Shown: positions 62,603 to 64,000 of the stretch, in pieces | Numbering within the stretch: position 1 is the stretch's first letter | How the letters are laid out: each line of letters begins with the position of its first letter | NCBI RefSeq assembly: GCF_002901445.1 | Contig: NZ_PPPD01000002.1 | Coordinates: forward strand, 62,001-126,000 | Reading direction: 5' to 3' | DNA: 64,000 bases | DNA from: Deinococcus koreensis | Lineage (GTDB): Bacteria; Deinococcota; Deinococci; Deinococcales; Deinococcaceae | Translations under genes and position numbers: made by a program | The notes under the pieces: model-generated | What the model saw: only the letters and a program-made list of their open reading frames with translations | The model's database searches: none | Told to the model about the DNA's origin: nothing

Positions 62603-63281
62603 GGGGTTCTCCAGGCGCCGCCATCCGGAGGGGCAGGGGCGTCGTGCGGTTCATCTGGCCGGCTGATCCGCGCGCCGGACGGTCGGGCCGCTCTCCGGGC
62701 CACGACGGTTAGCTCAAAGTACACGCCATAGAGGACAGGGCCATAGGGACAGTGTAGGGGCCGTGGTGTGCTGGATTGGGGGGGGAGGTGACACGACTGG
62801 ACAACCTCCTGGGGGAGCCGGCGCGGGTAGGAGGTGCAGGAAAGCATGGTGGGGCCGGCAGGAGGCCCATCGGTGAGGCTGCGGAGCGCTCCCGGCAAGG
62901 TCGCAGCTTTCAATCTTCCCCTGATGTGATTATTTGTGATTCGTGCTGGTTGACCTTGTTGGCCAAGCCTCACGAGGGCTCGTCGCACGTGACCATACGG
63001 CCGCTTTCCCCACCTGGCCCGCTCCGGACAGGAATCCACAAAAGACAGGTCAGGCCGCTCAATGAGCTCGCGTGCATGGCGACCGGACTCGGGGCGACGG
63101 GGTTCGGGAGGTCTTGCTGCGCCAGCTTGACAAGCCATTGTGCTTCCCGCATACTCCCGAAGGTAACAAAAAATCACTTCACTGCAGACTCGCCTCTGCA
63201 CTGTATGCACGTCGCCGGTGACCCGCACCGGGGTGCCTGGCCGGTTCATTCCTGACGGCTCCCGCCCTTCCGAGGAGGAGT
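62603..63281. other. Divergent regulatory region of glcF and the DeoR gene
   Basis: 679 bases with no certain gene. It holds the DeoR promoter (63127-63155), an A/T-rich tandem TGTGATT (62925-62943, two copies) that might be an operator, and a small frame (62599-62724, minus strand, GTG start) that would end overlapping the glcF TTG as TTGA. Confidence 0.45.
63127..63155 (+). promoter_or_regulatory. Promoter of the DeoR-family gene
   Basis: TTGACA (63127-63132), exactly 17 bases of spacer, then CATACT (63150-63155, four of six to the -10 consensus). Transcription would begin near 63162, about 120 bases before the start codon. Confidence 0.65.
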
Positions 63282-64000
63282 ATGCCCAGTTCGCCACGAA
63301 TGGCCGATGAGCGACACCGGTACGTCCTGAACGTCCTGCAGGAGCGGGGCAGCTGCAAGGTGTCCGAACTGGCCCGCGACCTGGGGGTCTCCGAGATGAC
63401 CATCCACCGCGATCTGGCGCATCTGGCGGGGCTCAACCTGCTGCGCAAGGTACACGGCGGCGCGGTGCTGCGGAACTACATCGAACAGAGCTTTCAAGAC
63501 CGGGCCGTGCAGAATCACGAGGCCAAGGTGGCGGTGGCCATGCGGGCCCGGCCCCTGGTACGGCCCGGGTCGAGCCTCTATCTGGCGCCGGGCAGCACCG
63601 CCCACGAATTCGCGTTGGCCCTGAATCAGGACGACCTTCAGGTCTACACCAACTCCCTGCCGACCGCCACGGCGCTGGCCCGCAGCAGCCCCCAGGGCAT
63701 GGGCGTGACGCTGCTGGGCGGTCAGCTGGTGGGCTTTGTCGAGGCGCTGGTCGGCCCGACCACCGAGGCGGCGCTGGCGGGCCTCAAGCTCAGATACGCG
63801 TTCATCGCGGTGACCGGGGTCAGCCTGGAAGGCGGCCTGACCATCTACACCGAAGAGGAAGCGCGCGTGATCCGGGCGGTGATCCGCGCCGCACGCACGA
63901 CCATCCTGCTGACCGACGCCAGCAAGTTCGGCCAGGTGGTCGGCCCGCAGATCGGTCACCTGGAGGACATGCACGTGGTGGTCAGCGACGCGATGCCCCA
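63282..64000 (+). CDS. DeoR-family transcriptional regulator, 3' end outside window
   Basis: 239 codons visible, open to the window end; start ATG after GAGGAGGAG. Residues about 12-60 form the DeoR helix-turn-helix (LQERGSCKVSELARDLGV, EMTIHRDLAHLAG, RKVHGGAVL). The DeoR C-terminal sugar-phosphate sensor fold follows (SLYLAPGSTAHEFALAL, VYTNSLPTATAL, LLTDASKFG). Such repressors respond to phosphorylated sugars. It is divergent from glcF and may control that operon, which would be unusual because glycolate operons are more often under GntR/LysR/FadR-type control. Its own target could equally lie downstream of the window. Confidence 0.88.
   Translation, partial: MPSSPRMADERHRYVLNVLQERGSCKVSELARDLGVSEMTIHRDLAHLAGLNLLRKVHGGAVLRNYIEQSFQDRAVQNHEAKVAVAMRARPLVRPGSSLYLAPGSTAHEFALALNQDDLQVYTNSLPTATALARSSPQGMGVTLLGGQLVGFVEALVGPTTEAALAGLKLRYAFIAVTGVSLEGGLTIYTEEEARVIRAVIRAARTTILLTDASKFGQVVGPQIGHLEDMHVVVSDAMP

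Overview
The window is GC-rich (coding third positions mostly G/C) and looks like a replicon of the Deinococcus lineage, probably a megaplasmid or other accessory element. The grounds are an orphan ParB-like protein next to a type IV secretion (T4SS) locus, many secreted or lipoprotein carbohydrate-active proteins, cold-shock-domain and Crp-type fusions, and at least one gene that looks leaderless, with a TAnnnT box a few bases before the start codon. No rRNA, tRNA, CRISPR array or transposase was seen. The taxonomic call is inference from style and gene content.

Layout. 0-4 kb: maltodextrin-type GH13 hydrolase (cut by the window edge), a MerR/GyrI-like regulator and a sugar ABC binding protein. 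4.7-11.1 kb: a six-gene minus-strand operon, ROK regulator, sugar-binding protein, two permeases, SIS-domain sugar-phosphate enzyme and PfkB kinase, with a near-palindromic operator upstream of the ROK gene. The gene set resembles fructosamine (frl-type) or amino-sugar uptake operons. 11.3-13.7 kb: two divergent fusion proteins, one joining a degenerate nucleotidyl-cyclase-like domain to two cold-shock-like domains, the other joining a nucleoside-deoxyribosyltransferase-like domain to a Crp-type winged helix.

13.8-28.9 kb: a T4SS locus with ParB-like, VirB9-like, a secreted M15-type peptidase, VirB10-like (opposite strand), VirB2 pilin, VirB3, VirB4, VirB5/TrbJ-position protein, VirB6 and VirD4/TraG. 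No relaxase and no VirB8 were recognised. 29.2-31.3 kb: two membrane proteins. 31.6-42.1 kb: five lipoproteins in a row, all on the minus strand and all carrying an NPCBM-type carbohydrate-binding module on different catalytic or unknown domains. 42.4-49.2 kb: two tandem MFS transporters, a GH13 enzyme and a large NB-ARC/TPR/LuxR regulator.

49.7-58.7 kb: a second T4SS-related block. It holds a SpoIIIAA/Ycf45-type ATPase, a small membrane protein, a degenerate secreted PLD-like protein, a VirD4 paralogue that has lost both Walker motifs and gained a winged helix, a VirB10 paralogue without the C-terminal domain, and a VirB9 paralogue fused to two carbohydrate-binding modules. Three T4SS parts are therefore duplicated and remodelled in the same window. 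This is the strongest candidate for an undescribed system: either a dedicated surface-attachment or regulatory accessory to the main T4SS, or a separate envelope machine.

59.0-64.0 kb: glycolate oxidase genes glcF-glcD-glcE on the minus strand, with heptamer tandem repeats in both spacers, and a divergent DeoR-family regulator running off the end of the window.
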